From a virus: a stretch of 30,675 bases of DNA. Below the pieces are notes generated by a model. That model was not told the origin of the DNA and searched no databases. It saw only the letters and a list, made by a program, of their open reading frames with translations. Within the stretch, counting starts at the first letter, position 1, and every line of letters begins with the position of its first letter. The translations under genes and the position numbers were made by a program. Positions 15,084 through 23,833 of this stretch are shown here, one piece after another. The DNA lies in IMG/VR virus record IMGVR_UViG_3300017744_000086, positions 1 to 30,675 of that record; one strand, written 5' to 3'.

Positions 15084-15659
15084 ATGCCAACAGAATATGT
15101 AGCAACACTACTTACAACTACAGAAATGCTAACGCATGTAGAAACAGATATGGCAACAGCTTCTTTACAAAGACTATTAGACGGAGAAGAAGAAGAAATG
15201 ACTAAAAGATTTGGTGCACACGCATCAGATGATAGTACAGCAGCTTCACAAGTAGAAAGATTTTTTGACGTACATGGTCAGACCTTTGTATATCTATCAA
15301 GAGAAGTCGCATCAATAACAAGCGTAGTAGAAAAAGAAATAGATGAATTTGGCGAGACAAGCACAACACTTAGTGTTAATGATTACGAAGTATTTGACAA
15401 CAGACGTTTAAGACGGCTATCTACTGGCGATAACAGTGCTTCACACTGGCAAGACTATGTAACAGTCACTTACGCACCCTATGACGACAGAGCAAGGCGT
15501 AGAGTTCTTTTAATCAACTTAGTAAAACTTGCATTACAATATGATGCTACTAACTCTACATCTGTAGGCGAAGTCAGTGTATCTAGTCCAGAATATTTTG
15601 CAGAAAGAGAAAACCTGTTTAATACAATGCTAGGTACAGGAGGATTTAGCTTCGCATAA
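15084..15659 (+). CDS. Head-tail connector (adaptor) protein, 191 aa
   Basis: A mostly helical N-terminus (TTTEMLTHVETDMATASLQRLLDGEEEEMTKRFG) leads to a beta-rich middle with VYLSREVASITSV and DYEVFDNRRLRRL, then a helical C-terminal section with RRVLLINLVKLALQY. This is the plan of siphovirus gp6/gp15-type adaptors that dock under the portal. Position between capsid and stopper genes supports it. AAGGAG is eight bases upstream. Its stop and the next start share TAATG. Confidence 0.72.
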   Translation: MPTEYVATLLTTTEMLTHVETDMATASLQRLLDGEEEEMTKRFGAHASDDSTAASQVERFFDVHGQTFVYLSREVASITSVVEKEIDEFGETSTTLSVNDYEVFDNRRLRRLSTGDNSASHWQDYVTVTYAPYDDRARRRVLLINLVKLALQYDATNSTSVGEVSVSSPEYFAERENLFNTMLGTGGFSFA

Positions 15660-16024
15660 TGGCAGTAAGACAGATAGCAATTAATAAAATGACACATGAG
15701 TGCCGTATTGTAGAAGATGACACTACTACAGCAGATGCTTACGGACATAACAGTAGTTTTAGTGGTGCAGTAAGAGCATCAGGTGTTGCATGTAGATACT
15801 ACGAAGAAAGCAACAACGAAATATTTAACGAAGTGCAAGGCGTAGTAACAGTAAGCAAATTGCTTTTACCCTTTGCACAAAACTTTAATCAAGAAGATAG
15901 AATTGACAGTATTGTACATAAAGGTCAAGGAACAAGCGTAGTTAGTGGTACATTTGAAATTATAGGTGTACTAACTAGACCTACACATAAAGTTCTTACA
16001 TTAAGGAAGGTAGCACAGAACTAA
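15659..16024 (+). CDS. Head-closure / stopper protein (putative), 121 aa
   Basis: A small beta-rich protein at the place where SPP1 gp16-like stoppers occur, between adaptor and gp10-like proteins. It has MTHECRIVEDDTTTADAYGHNSSFS, VACRYYEE and a final FEIIGVLTRPTHKVLTLRK strand pair, which matches the usual 'nonpolar strand - H - K' ending of this group. The start overlaps the upstream stop in TAATG, and so does its stop with the next start. Confidence 0.65.
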   Translation: MAVRQIAINKMTHECRIVEDDTTTADAYGHNSSFSGAVRASGVACRYYEESNNEIFNEVQGVVTVSKLLLPFAQNFNQEDRIDSIVHKGQGTSVVSGTFEIIGVLTRPTHKVLTLRKVAQN

Positions 16025-16374
16025 TGTTAGATAGTGACTTTAATACAAACTTTGATAAGAAAAAGATAATCGGCAAAAACGTAGAAGCTGTAAAGATGGG
16101 CATAAATAAAACTATGGTAGATTGTGTATCACATAGTAAAGACATAGTGCCATACGACACAGGTACATTACACAACAGCATACAGATACAAGATTTTGCA
16201 GAACAAGACGGTAACAGCATTATAGGTAGGTGGGGAAGCAGAGCAGTAAACTATGCAATATTTGTAGAGTTTGGAACTATAAACCAATCTGCACAACCTT
16301 ATCTAAGACCAAGTGCTGACAGATTTTACCGACAATTAGAAAATAGGATTAAGGATTTTGCAGATTATGAGTAG
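16024..16374 (+). CDS. HK97 gp10-like tail completion protein, 116 aa
   Basis: Recognised by VPYDTGTLHNSIQIQ (about 40-54) and NYAIFVEFGTINQSAQPYLRPSADRF (two segments about 76-101), the P-x-D-T-G-x-L-x-x-S and Y-A-x-x-V-E-x-G-T...P-Y-L-R-P signatures of the gp10 family. These proteins complete the head-tail joint. The length is normal. It overlaps the start of the next gene by eight bases. Confidence 0.9.
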   Translation: MLDSDFNTNFDKKKIIGKNVEAVKMGINKTMVDCVSHSKDIVPYDTGTLHNSIQIQDFAEQDGNSIIGRWGSRAVNYAIFVEFGTINQSAQPYLRPSADRFYRQLENRIKDFADYE

Positions 16375-16795
16375 AGACCAAGACCCTATAACAGCAATAA
16401 TAGCACACTTAAAAACTAAGTCTGCTATTACTGACTTAACATCAACAAGAATATTTGGTCAAGAACTACCAAGAAGTGAAGTAAGCAACATGCCTAGACG
16501 TTGTTTAGTTGTATCTTCTGCAGGTGGCGTTCTTGGTCACATAGAAGCAACCACTTTAAGAGAAGTAAGAGTTGACATTAGATGCTATGGCGAATCACCT
16601 AAACAGGCTATGGATTTGCACATTACAACAGATACAGCTTTAAGTGATTTAAACGGAGAAGCAAGTGGTAACACTTACATATACAGCGTGTTTCAAGAAA
16701 CAGCACCTTTGTCATTGCGTGACCCTGACTTAGATTTTGCATATGTACAATCACCATATCTTCTAAAATACAATACAGTAAACCTTAGTTCATAA
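16367..16795 (+). CDS. Tail terminator protein (putative), 142 aa
   Basis: The fold pattern of small tail terminators: an N-terminal helix (DPITAIIAHLKTKSAITDL), ARIFGQ-like TRIFGQELPR, a central strand with RRCLVVSSAGG, and VRVDIRCYGESPKQAMDLH. Position directly before the tail tube gene is the usual one. The ATG at 16367 has AAGGA 11 bases upstream and is preferred to a TTG at 16358 that sits against that site. Confidence 0.7.
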   Translation: MSRDQDPITAIIAHLKTKSAITDLTSTRIFGQELPRSEVSNMPRRCLVVSSAGGVLGHIEATTLREVRVDIRCYGESPKQAMDLHITTDTALSDLNGEASGNTYIYSVFQETAPLSLRDPDLDFAYVQSPYLLKYNTVNLSS

Positions 16796-16807
16796 AGGAG
16801 AAAGATT

Positions 16808-17446
16808 ATGGCAAATGCACCAATAACATTCTTGACTGGACCATGTAGTGTTTACCTAGCACCCTATGGTGCTGGTGCAACATTACCAGAAATAGACGGA
16901 GACCCTGACGGATTATCATGGTCAGGTGGCTTCAAATTAGGTCAAGCAGGTAAAGAGGACATTGGCACAGGTGGTGTAGCAATTAGAAAATTGACTACAT
17001 TTAACGAAATAAGAACAGATGGTACAACAGGACCAGTAAAAGCACTAATAGATACAGAAACTTTTGAAGTGGAATTTACAATTCACGACCTAAGTGCAAA
17101 CGGTAACGCAACAATCTTTGCAGGGGCAAACAAATACAGTACAACAACTACTGTTGCTGCTGGTTCAAGCACAGGTGGTTACAAGAAACTATTTATCGGT
17201 GACGAATCTGGCGAAGCAAAGTTATGGAACTTGCTTGTAGCCTTTGGCAATTCACCAGAATTAGCAACAGGTCATTCACATTTAAACATTAAAAAATGTT
17301 ATATGTCTAATGACCCAGAAGTAATTTTGCAAAGAGGTGATGTAGCAGGTGTACAAATGACATTTAGAGCATTACAAGATACATCAGCAACAGCAAATCA
17401 GCAGTTTGGTGAGTTTAGATTCCAAAGTGCAGAACCAACTGGATAA
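16808..17446 (+). CDS. Major tail tube protein, 212 aa
   Basis: AAAGGAG precedes the ATG. A beta-rich product starts ITFLTGPCSVYLAPYGAG and contains LIDTETFEVEFTIHDLSANG and DVAGVQMTFRALQDTS, the layout of siphovirus tail tube proteins in which an N-terminal strand and GxVxxGxxG-like stretch precede the tube barrel. Its place between terminator and chaperone genes is diagnostic. I see no added Ig-like domain. Confidence 0.85.
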   Translation: MANAPITFLTGPCSVYLAPYGAGATLPEIDGDPDGLSWSGGFKLGQAGKEDIGTGGVAIRKLTTFNEIRTDGTTGPVKALIDTETFEVEFTIHDLSANGNATIFAGANKYSTTTTVAAGSSTGGYKKLFIGDESGEAKLWNLLVAFGNSPELATGHSHLNIKKCYMSNDPEVILQRGDVAGVQMTFRALQDTSATANQQFGEFRFQSAEPTG

Positions 17447-17450
17447 AATA

Positions 17451-17621
17451 ATGACTGATTCGGATTTGATAGAAATACTAACGCAAGAAGCTAAACAGCA
17501 TAAGCGACAAGAAAGATATCATAGGCGTAGAGCCAGAACCCTGATGGAACAGGCAGAGGTTCTACGCACCGAATTTGGCATAGCAACAAAAATAATAGGC
17601 AAAAACAATAAGGAGTTATAG
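17451..17621 (+). CDS. Small basic helical protein between tail tube and chaperone genes (56 aa)
   Basis: The ATG at 17451 lies four bases after the tail tube stop; GGATAAAAT is a weak ribosome site, so coupling is likely. The product is one predicted long helix with many Arg and Lys (KQHKRQERYHRRRARTLMEQ). No known family; a minor tail or regulatory role is possible. Confidence 0.6.
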   Translation: MTDSDLIEILTQEAKQHKRQERYHRRRARTLMEQAEVLRTEFGIATKIIGKNNKEL

Positions 17622-17623
17622 CC

Positions 17624-18019
17624 ATGTTAGACATAACAACAACAGAACAAAGCAATCTACCTATAAAGATAGACGGCAAAGATTACGAAATGAAATCGTA
17701 CAGTGCACTTGCATTTGGCGATTATTTAAAAATACAAAACTTTACTGATAAATATAAAAACTTAACAGACAAAGATATAGCAACTTTAAAAGATAACGAA
17801 ATAGATGCGTTGTCTGACACAATGGAAGGTCTAGTAACACTTATACTGGTAAGCGTGCCTAAAGAGGTATTACAACGCTTAAACGCTATGAATAAACTAG
17901 CAGTGATTAACCATTTTTTAGAAACAGTACCGAAGGAGGTCGGTACGAAGCAAGAAAACACTGGGCAATCATCCCGAGACTTACAAGGTACTATGGAGGG
18001 CATGCAAGCAAATGGCTAG
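17624..18019 (+). CDS. Tail assembly chaperone, unshifted product (gpG-like), 131 aa
   Basis: The gene follows the tail tube and precedes the tape measure, with AAGGAGTTATAGCC before the ATG. The N-terminal half (GKDYEMKSYSALAFGDYLK) resembles the chaperones that bind tape measure proteins. The stretch VINHFLETVPKE (97-108) spans a slippery heptamer at 17914-17920, where a share of ribosomes should shift by -1 to make the longer product. The unshifted C-terminus is a polar, Gln-rich tail. Confidence 0.85.
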   Translation: MLDITTTEQSNLPIKIDGKDYEMKSYSALAFGDYLKIQNFTDKYKNLTDKDIATLKDNEIDALSDTMEGLVTLILVSVPKEVLQRLNAMNKLAVINHFLETVPKEVGTKQENTGQSSRDLQGTMEGMQANG

Positions 18020-18273
18020 ATATGTCAGTAGATTTAATAAACTTATATGTTTCAGAAATGCCTAAGATTATTAGCGAAGAAAGACAGATGCGTTTTATGG
18101 ATGTCTTAATGACAAACGAAAATGTAAAAGATGATGCTAGGCAAAAATATATAAGAGACTTACAAAGACAGACAGAAGAAATACAAAAAACAACAACTAA
18201 AAATAAAAAGAAAAACGCAGAAATGAGAAGATTACAATTAAACATGATGGGCATAGGTATTAAAGAAGTATAA
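17624..18273 (+). CDS. Tail assembly chaperone, -1 frameshift fusion (gpGT-like), about 216 aa
   Basis: Join 17624-17920 to 17920-18273. After TTA at 17918-17920 a -1 slip continues in a frame open from 17911 (an earlier stop TAA lies at 17908-17910) through EARKHWAIIPRLTRYYGGHA to the ORF starting MSVDLINLYVSEMPKI. That ORF has an ATG at 18022 but no ribosome site, which supports its being the shifted domain. The fused C-terminal domain is helical and Lys-rich at the end (KNKKKNAEMRRLQ). It matches the general G/GT arrangement of siphoviruses. Confidence 0.82.
17914..17946 (+). promoter_or_regulatory. -1 ribosomal frameshift signal
   Basis: The slippery heptamer T-TTT-TTA (17914-17920) is in the right phase (CAT TTT TTA). 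A 6-base spacer GAAACA leads to a perfect 7-bp hairpin GTACCGA (17927-17933) / TCGGTAC (17940-17946). The 6-base loop is AGGAGG, itself a strong Shine-Dalgarno-like sequence. Confidence 0.87.
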
Positions 18274-20003
18274 TGGCAGATTTAGGACAAGCAACCTTAG
18301 AGTTAAAAACAGATAATCAAGATTTTAACAAAGGTTTAAATGAAGCAGAAAGCAATATTGGTAAATTTGGCACTAAAGCAAAGGTCGCATTTATAGCTTT
18401 AGGTGCTGCTGTTGGTGCAGGTTTAACGGATGCTGTTAAAGAGTATGCTGACTTAGGTGACCAGATAGGTAAAATATCTGCTAGGACAGGTGTTGCACAT
18501 GAATTTGTTAGTGAGTTCATACACGTTATAGAACAAGGTGGTGGTAGTGCAGGTGATTTAGAAACTGTGTTTATGAAATTTAACACATTTTTGCAAAAAG
18601 ATTTTGCACTAGGTACTGCTAAAGCAACAGATGCTATGCAACTTATGGGTCTTACAACAAGTGATGTGCAAAAACTATTAGACAAACCTATGCAAGAAGC
18701 GTTGCTTGACATGATTAATATGTTAAGAAACATGTCTGACGAGAACACACAAGCAGAAGTTGCTATGATGGTTCTTGGTAAAGCAGGTAGAAATCTATTA
18801 CCAGTTATTAGAGGTACAGAAGAAGCAATGCGTGACACAATGGAGGAAGCTAGAAGGCTAGGTATTGTCTTTGACAGAGAAGCTGCAGTAAAAGCAGAAG
18901 ATTTGGCAGATGCTTTTGACGAACTAGCAAAGTCACAAATTGGTCTAAAACTTGCATTTGGTGAACTTGCAGCACCAACTATGACAGATGTAAGTAGAGG
19001 TTTAAGTGGTATTATTGGCGACCTTGCAAAATTTATTGACAGCACAGGCAGTGCTGGTGAAAAAGTCGTAACAGCATCAATAGCAATAGCAGCATTATCA
19101 GTAGTAATAGGTGCACTATCATTTGTAGCGTTACCTGTAATACTTGTAATAGGAGGAGTTGCTACAGCAATAGTAGCAACAACAGCAGCAGTCTTAATGA
19201 TAATTTCACACTTTCAAAAGTTTGCAACTGTACTAGATGGTTTTAAGGCAATAGGTAATGGTGCTATAGGTATGTTTAATCGTTTGCTTAGTGGTGTAAA
19301 AGGTGTAAACGTAGAAATACCAAAAATGGCACTAACATTTCAAAAGTCAGGCAAAGAAATAGAACAAAGCATTGTTGGTATTACAGATGCTTATCAAGAG
19401 TTTGACAACGTATTACTAAAAAACAAGATGAAGTACAAAGACTACATTAGTGACATGCAAAGCCTGCAGATGGAATTTAACTCATTTACAGTTAGAGAAA
19501 TAGGCAAAAGCCTAGACGAACAAAACGAAACTAGGGAAGAAAAAACTTTAGGTGGTCTTAATGAACTTAACCGTAAAGTAGAACAACTTACTGGCATACC
19601 ACTATTTACACCAATGCAAGTTAGCCAAAGCAAAGGCATAGCAGATGCTGGCGTAGGTATAAGCAGTGGTGAAGCACAACTATTTTCAGAGTTAGCAGCA
19701 GGTGGAACATTGCAAGTAAGCACAGGTGAACGTGATGCTAGTGGTGGTGTTATATTTAGGGATGCAACACAAGAAGAAATTAAAAACCAATTTGCAAACA
19801 GAATAGGTGGACCACCTCCAAGTTTATTAGGTATGACACCTTTTAACGCAGGTGCAGAAAGAGGATTTGTAGAACAAAGTAGAGCAGGTGGCATTGGTAG
19901 CAGTTTAGGTGAAGCAACAACATTTAACATAAGCCTAAATGATAAGATGATTGACCAAGCTGTTGGCGAAAGATTTATGCAGGAAGGATTAGGAGGTGAC
20001 TAA
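18273..20003 (+). CDS. Tail tape measure protein, 576 aa
   Basis: It starts LGQATLELKTDNQDFNKGLNEA, the usual N-terminal opening of siphovirus tape measures, followed by long helices, then a hydrophobic section of about 50 residues (265-315, SVVIGALSFVALPVILVIGG) that could insert in the host membrane at ejection. The C-terminal part is Gly-rich and mixed. At about 0.15 nm per residue the length predicts a tail near 85 nm, shorter than lambda's. No lysozyme or peptidase motif is seen. It overlaps the chaperone stop by one base. Confidence 0.9.
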   Translation: MADLGQATLELKTDNQDFNKGLNEAESNIGKFGTKAKVAFIALGAAVGAGLTDAVKEYADLGDQIGKISARTGVAHEFVSEFIHVIEQGGGSAGDLETVFMKFNTFLQKDFALGTAKATDAMQLMGLTTSDVQKLLDKPMQEALLDMINMLRNMSDENTQAEVAMMVLGKAGRNLLPVIRGTEEAMRDTMEEARRLGIVFDREAAVKAEDLADAFDELAKSQIGLKLAFGELAAPTMTDVSRGLSGIIGDLAKFIDSTGSAGEKVVTASIAIAALSVVIGALSFVALPVILVIGGVATAIVATTAAVLMIISHFQKFATVLDGFKAIGNGAIGMFNRLLSGVKGVNVEIPKMALTFQKSGKEIEQSIVGITDAYQEFDNVLLKNKMKYKDYISDMQSLQMEFNSFTVREIGKSLDEQNETREEKTLGGLNELNRKVEQLTGIPLFTPMQVSQSKGIADAGVGISSGEAQLFSELAAGGTLQVSTGERDASGGVIFRDATQEEIKNQFANRIGGPPPSLLGMTPFNAGAERGFVEQSRAGGIGSSLGEATTFNISLNDKMIDQAVGERFMQEGLGGD

Positions 20004-20908
20004 TGAGTAACTTTACATTTGTTAACAGTGGTAATGTAAGCACAGACCTAGATGATGGCACAACTTATACAGTTGTTACAGTAAACGGTAAGGGTCTTAC
20101 ACCTGTTAATGTAAAATCAGAAAGACGGTTTGGTAGGTCTGGTGGTGTAATTAGAGCAGCAAGCATACCAGAAAGAGTTGTAGGTTTATCTATATTGGTG
20201 CAAGCAGGTTCAGAAACTGCATTACAAACTGCATTAGATACTTTGGTAAGCAGACTAGCAGGTAGCTTTGGTAGAGAAACACAAAGAGAAGGTGTGTTAC
20301 AACATACTACACAAGCAGGCACATCAAGATATTTAAGAGCAATAGCAGTTGCAGGTTTAGAAGAAAACAGAGTACAAAGAGTTGGTAGGAACAGCATGAT
20401 ATTACCTGTACAGTTTTTTGCTGCACATAGTAACTGGTATAATCCTACCCAGCAAACTGCATCAGGTACTATTGGTGATGCAGGTAACCTCAGCTTTCCT
20501 TATAGTTACCCGATAGACTTTGGTATTAGTAGTCCATCTATATCTTTTACTGTTACTAATGGAGGTAGTGCAGAAACAGAAACTTTAGAATGGCAAGTAG
20601 CAGGACCATCAACAGGTCCACAACTGCATAGCACAACTACAAACAGGGCAGTAAGATTTGACGATTTAATCGTGCCAGACGGTTTAACCCTTAAAGTAAG
20701 AATGGGATGGCAACCTGATGGCGTAGAAACCTTTCAAGCGTTCTTAGATGATAACGCAGGAGGTGAAACAAACGTACTAGGACAATTAACCAGTAACAGT
20801 CGTAGATTCTGGCTTGAACCTAGTACAAACAATTTATATGCAGTACAATCTAATTCAGATGCTACTGTACATACAATAAAATGGTACAACGAGTTTTTAG
20901 GAGTATAA
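20003..20908 (+). CDS. Distal tail protein (Dit-like siphovirus tail component), 301 aa
   Basis: It follows the tape measure as Dit proteins do. The N-terminal part has NVKSERRFGRSGGVIRAASI and a helix with ALQTALDTLVSRL, then RVGRNSMILPVQFFAAHSNW, matching the Dit N-terminal barrel and its closing strand. The C-terminal 150 residues form a galectin-like beta domain (SPSISFTVTNGGSAETETLEW). This protein forms the hexameric hub at the tail end. The next gene starts four bases later. Confidence 0.78.
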   Translation: MSNFTFVNSGNVSTDLDDGTTYTVVTVNGKGLTPVNVKSERRFGRSGGVIRAASIPERVVGLSILVQAGSETALQTALDTLVSRLAGSFGRETQREGVLQHTTQAGTSRYLRAIAVAGLEENRVQRVGRNSMILPVQFFAAHSNWYNPTQQTASGTIGDAGNLSFPYSYPIDFGISSPSISFTVTNGGSAETETLEWQVAGPSTGPQLHSTTTNRAVRFDDLIVPDGLTLKVRMGWQPDGVETFQAFLDDNAGGETNVLGQLTSNSRRFWLEPSTNNLYAVQSNSDATVHTIKWYNEFLGV

Positions 20909-20912
20909 AAAC

Positions 20913-21212
20913 ATGGCAATAAAAAAACAAGCACCTTTAACAGTCGCAGATACTGCTGCAGGATTTACAGTGCCTAGTGGCATAATACCTAACAAAGCAG
21001 TGTTTAGTTTAGAAGGTGGCGATATAAGAATACAAACTGATGGCACTACTGTTACAGCAAGTGCTGGCATGTTGTTAAAAAAAGACAAGATACATAAAGT
21101 AAATTCACTAGAAGCAATCTCTAATGCAAGCATGATTAGGGATGGCAGTGATAGTGGTGTTTTAAACATTCAATACTTTGATGGTGCACAAGATATAGAG
21201 ACAGAAGGATAG
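20913..21212 (+). CDS. Small beta-rich tail protein (99 aa)
   Basis: A predicted beta-sandwich-like product (FTVPSGIIPNKAVFSLEGGDI, GTTVTASAGMLLKKDKIHKV) without membrane segments. Located between Dit and fibre genes with AGGAG nearby; probably a baseplate or fibre-linked minor protein. It resembles in plan, though not clearly in sequence, the 22410 gene product. Confidence 0.6.
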   Translation: MAIKKQAPLTVADTAAGFTVPSGIIPNKAVFSLEGGDIRIQTDGTTVTASAGMLLKKDKIHKVNSLEAISNASMIRDGSDSGVLNIQYFDGAQDIETEG

Positions 21213-21221
21213 GAGAAAAAC

Positions 21222-22400
21222 ATGGCAGAGTTTAGTTTTCCTTTTGATGTAAGCGTTGCAGGTGATAGAACTGTAACTGCTGACACGTTTGGCACAATGT
21301 TAAATGCGTTAGTATCAAATGGTGTAGTATCTGGTGCTGATAATGGTTTAGCAGTATCACAATCTGGTACACCTGCTATGTCAGTATCTGTAGCAACAGG
21401 TAGAGCATTTATAGGTCATACAAGCAAAAGAAGATATTACAGAAATACAGCAGAAGCAACTTTAACGATAGAAGCAGCAGATGGTTCTAACCCTAGAGAC
21501 GACCTTATAGTATTAGAAATGGCAGAAGCTACAGGTACAAGAGCAGTAAATTTAAAAGTTGTAAAAGGTACAGCAGCAGGTAGTCCAAGTGACCCTTCTT
21601 TGACTACAACAGAAGCTACATTTCAATTTGCAATAGCAAGAGTTAGAGTAGGCACAGGTGTATCTACAATACTAAACGCAAATATTACAGACTTGCGTTC
21701 TACTAATGGTTTTGCTGGCTTACCTATGGCTATGGAGAATATTACAGCACTAACAACTGACACAATTTCATCAGGTGACTTTATTGGTTTTTCTGACGAA
21801 AGCGAATCAGGTGACCCTAGTAACAAGCTGACTGTTGATAACTTAATGGAAACAGGTATACCACTTGTAACAGAAGATTCAGTAGCAGTAGGAACTGACT
21901 ACATGTTGTTCTTAGATGGTGGTGCAAGTGGCAATACAAACAAAGAAAGTATTGCACATTTTGTATCAGCAATAGCAGGCACAGGTCTTAGTGAAAGCAG
22001 TGGTCAATTAGTAGTTGGAAACGCTGCTACAGCAACAGCATTAGCAACTGCACGAGCAATAAATGGTGTTGACTTTGATGGTACAGCACCAATCACTGTT
22101 ACAGCAGCAGGTTCTACTCTTAGCGACACAGTTACAGTTGCAAAGGGTGGCACAGGTGCAACATCACTTGCTGATAAAGCAGTTTTGATTACGCAGGATA
22201 GTGGTACAGATACAGTATCGGCAGCCGTAATGGATGCTAATGGTGAATTAATTATAGGTGGCACAGATGGACCAGCAGTGGCAACACTTACAGCAGGTAC
22301 GGGCATTGGTATAACAAATGGCAATGGAACAATAACAATAGCAGCAACAAGTAGTGGTGCGAGTGAAGGATTTGCAATCGCTATGGCAGTGGCATTATAA
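21222..22400 (+). CDS. Tail fibre / baseplate protein, 392 aa
   Basis: The N-terminal 140 residues (GDRTVTADTFGTMLNALVSNGV, NPRDDLIVLEMAEATGTRAVNLK, then ITDLRS) match the receptor-binding-protein-attachment domains seen in siphovirus baseplates. The middle is Ser/Thr/Gly rich. The C-terminal part has VTVAKGGTGATSLADKAVLI and LTAGTGIGITNGNGTITIA, repeat motifs of trimeric phage fibres. It ends in a hydrophobic AIAMAVAL. GGAG precedes the ATG. Confidence 0.8.
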   Translation: MAEFSFPFDVSVAGDRTVTADTFGTMLNALVSNGVVSGADNGLAVSQSGTPAMSVSVATGRAFIGHTSKRRYYRNTAEATLTIEAADGSNPRDDLIVLEMAEATGTRAVNLKVVKGTAAGSPSDPSLTTTEATFQFAIARVRVGTGVSTILNANITDLRSTNGFAGLPMAMENITALTTDTISSGDFIGFSDESESGDPSNKLTVDNLMETGIPLVTEDSVAVGTDYMLFLDGGASGNTNKESIAHFVSAIAGTGLSESSGQLVVGNAATATALATARAINGVDFDGTAPITVTAAGSTLSDTVTVAKGGTGATSLADKAVLITQDSGTDTVSAAVMDANGELIIGGTDGPAVATLTAGTGIGITNGNGTITIAATSSGASEGFAIAMAVAL

Positions 22401-22409
22401 GGAGAAACT

Positions 22410-22739
22410 ATGGCACAAGATTTTAGAAACGCATTAGTAAGAGTTACACAATCAGCAGTCGCATTATGGACTGGTGGTGACTTTGATGTAATTATAGGTA
22501 TTATGTTATGCAACCAAGATACAGATGACAATGTAATAGATTTATATGTAGCAAATGGTGGTACAAACTACTTTATTGCAAAAAGTTTAAGTCTACCTGC
22601 AGGTTCATCAGTACAGTTACTAACAGGTGGTGCAAAACTTGTACTAAAGAATGGTGATGTTTTATATGGCGACCTTACAACAGGTGCAGATAACGACACA
22701 CACGCAATTATTAGTGCAGTAGATACAGCATCAGCATAA
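22410..22739 (+). CDS. Small beta-sandwich virion protein (109 aa)
   Basis: Strand-rich with VIIGIMLCNQDTDDNVIDLYVANGG and a final LKNGDVLYGDLTTG, a jelly-roll-like alternation. GGAG lies upstream. Similar small proteins accompany fibre genes in phages. The role is probably structural; no family named. Confidence 0.6.
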   Translation: MAQDFRNALVRVTQSAVALWTGGDFDVIIGIMLCNQDTDDNVIDLYVANGGTNYFIAKSLSLPAGSSVQLLTGGAKLVLKNGDVLYGDLTTGADNDTHAIISAVDTASA

Positions 22740-22748
22740 GGAGATAAT

Positions 22749-23825
22749 ATGGCAGAAAACTTTTTTGGAAATGCACCAAATCATGCTATGCCTTATGACA
22801 GCGTTACTTATAATGGTGGCACAGTACCGACAAGTGCTGGCTACCATTTAGTAAAACGTGGTTCGTATGGTTCAGTTACATTTGGCACAGACAAGTGTGT
22901 AGTAGACTTTGATGGTGGTTGTACCTTTACGAACATATTAATATCAGGTGACCAAGTTGTTTTAAACTTTGGTCCTAAGACAGCATTAAGTGCTGACAAT
23001 GATAATGGCACACTTGGTATTACTGGTGACAGAAATTATGTATATTTTGGTCCACAGTCTACTATTTTTGACACAGGCGTACCAAATGCTAGAGGTGCAA
23101 GTGGCATTAATGGTAACGGCATGGGTATATCTATTAGAGGTAAATTTAACACAGTAGAGGGTGCTAATTGGACTGTCAGGTCACAAGGTCCACATAGTGG
23201 TATGGCATCATATAAAAATGACGGCACAGCAATACATAATACTTTTAAAAACATGCTAGGTAGAGTACAAGCTGGCAGTGGTTCTTATATAGCAACAGCA
23301 ATAATGCACGCTTCAGCACCACATACAACATTTTATAATTGCCTAGCAGATAACGCAGCACCTGCTGGTGGTGACACAGAAACCAATGGTGGCTATTTAA
23401 GGGCAGGTATTTCTTTAGGACCTATATCGTCAGACAGTGCAGAAAGCAATACTAACGGTAATGGTTATGGTTCTAGGATTCAATACTGTTATTTGGATAT
23501 ATCTGGCAACAGCCCATTTGGTAGTTCTACAGACTTACCGACAGGCAGTTCTGCTAATAATAATTTTGGCATAATTAACAATGGTGCAGAACATTCGCAT
23601 GTCATAGGAACATATTTAGATGGTGATGGTAATACAGCTTCATTAGGTATGCACGAACCAAACACTTTAATTTATGGTTGCATTTGGGATAGTCCGAGCA
23701 ACTTGCAACAAGAAACAACAGGTACGTGTGTGGCAAGTATATTTAAAGACCCAGACAATTCCAATGGTACACAAACAAACAATATTGCAGTCGGTGGTAG
23801 CATGATTGCTTTGACAAATGACTAA
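22749..23825 (+). CDS. Beta-helix-like tail spike candidate 1, 358 aa
   Basis: Repeated strand-turn units of about 20 residues, such as CVVDFDGGCTFTNILISGDQ, VVLNFGPKTALSADN and NYVYFGPQSTIFD, indicate a right-handed parallel beta-helix. The N-terminal 30 residues (GNAPNHAMPYDSVTY) may attach it to the baseplate. Such spikes bind or cut surface polysaccharide, but I cannot see a lyase active site. The first of three consecutive proteins of this sort. Confidence 0.7.
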   Translation: MAENFFGNAPNHAMPYDSVTYNGGTVPTSAGYHLVKRGSYGSVTFGTDKCVVDFDGGCTFTNILISGDQVVLNFGPKTALSADNDNGTLGITGDRNYVYFGPQSTIFDTGVPNARGASGINGNGMGISIRGKFNTVEGANWTVRSQGPHSGMASYKNDGTAIHNTFKNMLGRVQAGSGSYIATAIMHASAPHTTFYNCLADNAAPAGGDTETNGGYLRAGISLGPISSDSAESNTNGNGYGSRIQYCYLDISGNSPFGSSTDLPTGSSANNNFGIINNGAEHSHVIGTYLDGDGNTASLGMHEPNTLIYGCIWDSPSNLQQETTGTCVASIFKDPDNSNGTQTNNIAVGGSMIALTND

Positions 23826-23833
23826 GGAGATTT

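Noticed and set aside
18317-19045. 242-aa minus-strand ORF
   Set aside because: It lies wholly inside the tape measure gene, has low-complexity Ser/Ala/Leu composition and no ribosome site; a shadow of codon bias, as are the other minus-strand ORFs.
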